This document shows positions 60,569 to 64,000 of a stretch of 64,000 bases of DNA, in pieces. The notes beneath the pieces are model-generated. The model worked only from the letters and a program-made list of their open reading frames with translations, was not told the origin of the DNA and did no database searches. Every line of letters starts with the position of its first letter. Position 1 is the first letter of the stretch. The position numbers and the translations under genes were made by a program. This DNA is from Pyrus communis (lineage: Eukaryota; Streptophyta; Magnoliopsida; Rosales; Rosaceae): positions 5,566,001 to 5,630,000 of the forward strand of contig NC_084813.1 in assembly GCF_963583255.1 (NCBI RefSeq), read 5' to 3'.

Positions 60569-61141
60569 TTAGACCATCTTCAACTTTTAAGTTAAAATTT
60601 AAAATTTTTAACTTATAAAATTTAGGTATTAATCTAGAAATAATATTTTTATTCAAATTTTTCTGGGTTAAAATTTAAATCCCAAATCATTAAAGAATGA
60701 ATTTAGGCTATTTTTTTTTCTTTTTAAAGTAACATTTTTAAAAGAAAAAAATTATGTAGACTATCATAATTTAATTTTATAAACATTTTAATCTAAAAAT
60801 ATTTAGATTTCGACAAATATTGAAAAATAACTAACCGACACTATGAAAAAATATGAAACACATAAATGATTTTTTTTAATTACTTGAGCCGTTGGATTTA
60901 AATTTGGAACGTTGATTTTTTTTTGTTTTTCCGTTGGATTCAATGAATTTATAAATATAAAATTTAAAAAAATATACATATATGGTAGACTAGCCCTACC
61001 AACCAAAGGGAATCTTGGGCTAAATTTGGCACATAAATGAGTTTTGAGTTTTAACTCATATTTGTTCCAAAAGTTGGAGCAAGTTAGAATAAGTTTAAAA
61101 CCTAAAATTTAAGTTTTACTTCAAGGTTGGAGTAGGTCTTA
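60569..61141. mobile_element. MITE-like inverted-repeat element
   Basis: The left end TTAGACCATCTTCAACTTTT and the right end, reverse-complemented, TAAGACCTACTCCAACCTTG, each followed by AGT(T)AAA(A)(C)TT(A)AA-type sequence, form imperfect inverted repeats around an AT-rich non-coding interior. No clear target duplication. Confidence 0.5.
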
Positions 61142-61230
61142 GGGGTCGGTTTTTCCACATTTGAATTTCGAGATTGACTTTTCCTCAAATTTTGCTTCCT
61201 GTGCTGCTTGCCAATCAATCTTCCACTGCC

Positions 61231-61237
61231 TATAAAT
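61231..61237 (+). promoter_or_regulatory. TATA box upstream of the ACS pseudogene
   Basis: TATAAAT lies 147 bp before the ATG at 61378, with CCAAT at 61211. The promoter-like arrangement is intact although the gene is broken. Confidence 0.5.
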
Positions 61238-61377
61238 TCCACAACTGCTTTACCCTTTGCTTCACACTTCATTGCTCGAAAAAACAATCACTATTGTCGT
61301 TCCGGACTTCCAGTAATAGTATTATCATTTCCCCACAAGCTTTGTAGCTTGTGTGTTTGTTCTTTGGAACTAAGAAA

Positions 61378-62423
61378 ATGGCCTCATCTGCAAGTGAAAA
61401 TCGCTTAGTGTTATCCAAGATTGCAACCAATGGAAAACATGGTGAGAACTCTCCGTACTTCGACGGATGGAAAGTGTACGATCAAAACCCTTTTCACCCA
61501 ACTGAAAATCCTGAGGGTGTAATCCAGATGGGCTTTGCAGAAACTCAGGTTTGCACTGTGCTCCGTTGTTTTTCTTCTTCACATTTAGTTTTTTCAGTTA
61601 TAAGGAGGTCAAGGAGCCCGGGTGGGGGATTCAAACTCTTGCCTTGGAGTCCCACTAAAAATATTCACTTAGAGGTTTTATCATAAAATCAATTGGTAAC
61701 GGAGAGAGTAGCTCATAAGCACATGCAAAGTTTCTTCTTTAGGATTCACTCTCAACTTGCTTCCTCACGTGTGGTTGTTGGGCTTCACATATGAAACAAC
61801 CTGTTCTAATACTGTTCCAATATTATAAAGAAAGTTGAAGTTCCACTATAAAACTAATTGGCAATATGGAGAGTAATCCAACCTCTTATAAGTCCTTATA
61901 AAGTTTCTCCTTTTACTGTGTGGTGAGATTGTTTTACCTTCACATCCTCACAAGCCTTTTTTCCTTATTCATGAGGAATCCCTTGTTTTTCTACCAAACA
62001 CAAAATGCATAAGTTATTACTATAGTTAAGAAGTAATTAATCTACCAAAATGCATGGTTTAACTTTCATTTGTTTCCAGCTTCCCTTTGATTTGGTTGAA
62101 GAGTGGATTAGGAAATATCCCAAAGCCTTATTTGCACTGCTGAAGGAGTTGAGAAGTTCAGAAACGTGGCCAATTTTCAAGACTACCATGGCTTCCCAAA
62201 GTTCAGACAGGTATATACACACATATGCATGCATGGCATGGTCCACGGAAATCATTTATTTAGTAATTGCCGCTTTATACTTGCATGATATTAATTAATT
62301 TTCGGGCCATCGCTACGTTCATGTCGAAAGCATGAGGTGGTTGAGTCATATCTGATTCTCACCGAGGCGAAGCCACCGGAGCAAACGAGCTGGTCATGTT
62401 CTGTTTAGCCGACCCCGGGGATT
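61378..62423 (+). pseudogene. ACS: 1-aminocyclopropane-1-carboxylate synthase (ACS) pseudogene
   Basis: Exon 1 (61378-61548, 57 codons) is intact: [20 protein letters not shown], then [14 protein letters not shown], where functional ACS enzymes have GLAENQ. Exon 2 (62080-62210) begins [16 protein letters not shown]. Near 62138 one base is missing: the family-like [15 protein letters not shown] and FPKFRQ continue only in another frame. The exon is 131 nt, one short of a whole number of codons. Exon 3 similarity starts at 62306 (AIATFMSK), but the AG acceptor is gone (the bases before it are TCGG). A stop follows, and similarity resumes with ATGANELVMFCLADPGD until about 62423. The PLP-binding lysine region and the rest are absent from the window. 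ACS makes ACC, the ethylene precursor; this copy cannot encode an enzyme. Confidence 0.9.
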
Positions 62424-62540
62424 TCAAATATTGTGTGAAAATTGTTTTAGTTTACGTAGGTACTTTGATAATTATATTCCGTGATGAATAGTTGAGTGCT
62501 TAACTCCTCAAGAGCCTCCATAGCCATCATTTTTTTTTCA

Positions 62541-63462
62541 AGTAAAATACAAAAAACTACCTCAACTATCAACTATTGTGTCACGACACTTTCATACATC
62601 ATCTTTTAACATTGACAACGTCATACTTCATCTTTAGAATTCGGTACAATGTTATACCTTCCGTTACTTGCCCGTTTACTTTTTAGTTAAATGCTGACGT
62701 GGCTTGATTCGAGACCCATTTTTCGTTAAAATATTATTAAAAACTAAAAAAAATGATTAAATATTTTTAAAATAATAAAGAAAAGTATTAAATTTTTTTT
62801 TTTGAAAACCCATTAACCCCCCCGGCCTGAAGAAGAAGAAGAAGAAAAAAAAAAAAAAAATCTAAAGTGAACCTAGTTCGTCCCTCCTCCCTGAAAAAAA
62901 AAAAAACCCCAACCCCCTGCCAACCCTAAATCCACCACCCTCATCCATTCTCTACATCCTCTTCTGCACCCATCCTTTATCTTCTCCGCGCACCCATCTT
63001 CTCGTCGATGGGATCTGGGTTTTTTTTTTTTTTTTTGGGTTGCAAGAGGGAGAAGGGCCGGGGGGTAGGTGGGGAGGGGGGGAGACAAACTGAGGGTGGG
63101 TGCGAGGGTAAGACAAATTGGATTTTTTTTTTTTTTGGGGGTTGGAGGTGGGGGAAGAAGATGAAGATGGGGGAGAGGGGAGAGGAGAGAGGAAGGGGGG
63201 GAGGGGGAGGGACGAACTGAGGGTTGTTTTTATTTATTTTTATTATTTTAATATTTTAAAAATATTATTTTTTTATTTATTTAGTTATTAATAAATATTT
63301 TAATAGAAAGTGAGTCCCTAATCAAGCTACATCAGTATTTAACTGAAAAGTAAACAACTAAGTAACGGAAGGTATAACATTGGATCAAATTCTAAAGATG
63401 AGGTATGACATTATCAATAAACCAATAGTTAAGGTAGTTTTTTTATATTTTACCTTTTTTTT
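62541..63462. mobile_element. Foldback / Mutator-type non-autonomous element, about 920 bp
   Basis: The left arm starts GTAAAATACAAAAAACTACC and the right arm, reverse-complemented, GGTAAAATATAAAAAAACTACC. The inverted repeats extend about 200 bp with shared blocks CTCATCTTTAGAATT, ATGTTATACCTTCCGTTACTT and TTTACTTTT.AGTTAAAT. T-runs on both flanks could be a 9-bp duplication. The centre is G-rich or purine-rich low-complexity DNA with no transposase. Confidence 0.7.
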
Positions 63463-63777
63463 CCTCATTCGTTTGGTTGACTAAGTGTTCTTTAATTTGT
63501 ACACACAATCTAGCCGTAGGTTTAAGAATTTTTGGTAGAAAGAAACTTGTGGTGTCCAAGTCATGGGCTTGTCCAGAAGCTTTTGAAATCCTTAAATTTA
63601 ACACATATTTGGGCTTTTATGAAGGTCACCAGATTTGGTCCAACTCAGATAGAGAGTTGGAATTTTCATATCTGGTACGCACCTATGTGTGTTTAGGGTC
63701 ATAATGAAATATAAATAAGGATTATAGTTCAATAAGTTAGGTGGACGATCACAAGCTTTTTATTTTTATTTTTTTTA

Positions 63778-63836
<59 letters not shown>

Positions 63837-63841
63837 TGTGG
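63778..63841. repeat. (TA)n/(TATG)n compound microsatellite
   Basis: A TA run followed by seven or so TATG units. Confidence 0.95.
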
Positions 63842-64000
63842 GAAGATCCAAAAATTCTGAATCTCGCCTAATCTTACTCATCATTCTATACTTAATTCTA
63901 ATGATCACGTATTTTAATTGGTATGATATTTTTTTTAAAAGAGGAACAACTGGTGGTAAGCCATAGTTACTCATCCCTTCTAGAGGATGGGAAGACTCAC

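Larger units (their letters stand above)
57931..61230. other. Intergenic with decayed repeats
   Basis: Holds a copia gag remnant, an 81-bp tandem array and a MITE-like element, listed separately. The rest (about 58700-60050) shows no recognisable gene. Confidence 0.6.
62424..64000. other. Repeat-rich tail, no gene recognised
   Basis: Contains the inverted-repeat element at 62541-63462 and a microsatellite. The remaining ACS exons are not found. Purine-rich open frames at 63008-63220 are low-complexity only. Confidence 0.6.

Noticed and set aside
1..64000. CRISPR arrays, operons, phage or plasmid systems
   Set aside because: The window is clearly plant nuclear DNA with introns and LTR retroelements; the tandem repeats present lack the spacer structure of CRISPR.

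Overview
This is nuclear genomic DNA from a flowering plant, most likely a woody rosid and probably Rosaceae (apple/pear type). The reasons are short GT-AG introns in AT-rich DNA, plant-specific gene families (an SHN/WIN1-clade AP2/ERF factor, an EAR-motif C2H2 zinc finger, an ACC synthase) and a dense load of LTR retrotransposons, TRIMs and MITEs. The genus is an inference; nothing in the window proves it. There are no operons, CRISPR arrays or bacterial features.

Genes, left to right: (1) the 3' part of a C2H2/EAR zinc-finger gene (+, 1-725). (2) A three-exon p32/MAM33-type mitochondrial glycoprotein gene (-, 7566-5809, 250 aa). (3) A four-exon gene for an uncharacterised single-span, probably mitochondrial, protein (-, 11168-8689, 225 aa). 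(4) A three-exon DeSI-like/PPPDE thiol peptidase gene (+, 19797-21304, 228 aa). (5) A nine-exon DCN1-like (DCUN1/PONY) cullin-neddylation gene (-, 26427-22790, 208 aa), convergent with gene 4. (6) A two-exon SHN/WIN1-clade ERF gene (+, 38271-39075, 195 aa). (7) A decayed ACC synthase pseudogene (+, 61378-62423). Exon boundaries were worked out by hand from reading frame, GT-AG sites and known family sequence. Genes 4 and 5 both belong to ubiquitin-like modifier biology (deSUMOylation-type peptidase; NEDD8 conjugation), but nothing indicates that they are functionally linked.

Mobile DNA makes up much of the rest. A defective Ty1/copia element lies at 29365-34261 with a perfect TGGTC target duplication; it lacks gag and the primer-binding site, and its two LTRs differ in length. 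A young 9.4-kb LTR element (48379-57765, TSD CTTGA) has two 1824-bp LTRs that differ at about 13 positions by eye, and a 5.7-kb interior with no recognisable coding capacity. It sits inside an older 2.86-kb LTR-like unit (45679-57925, TSD GTAAT). There are also a 394-bp TRIM with a 71-bp interior (15342-15735), a second TRIM-like remnant (39290-39826), a probable PIF/Harbinger-type element (17671-18543), a Mutator-type MITE with a 9-bp TSD (34526-34743), several other MITEs, a tRNA-derived SINE (about 16370-16488), a copia gag remnant (58288-58690) and an 81-bp tandem array (60056-60443).

I found no previously undescribed biological system. The items most worth following up are the coding-empty young nested retroelement, the ACC synthase pseudogene that keeps a promoter-like TATA box, the 81-bp array that is open on both strands, and the conserved-looking unknown protein at 8689-11168.
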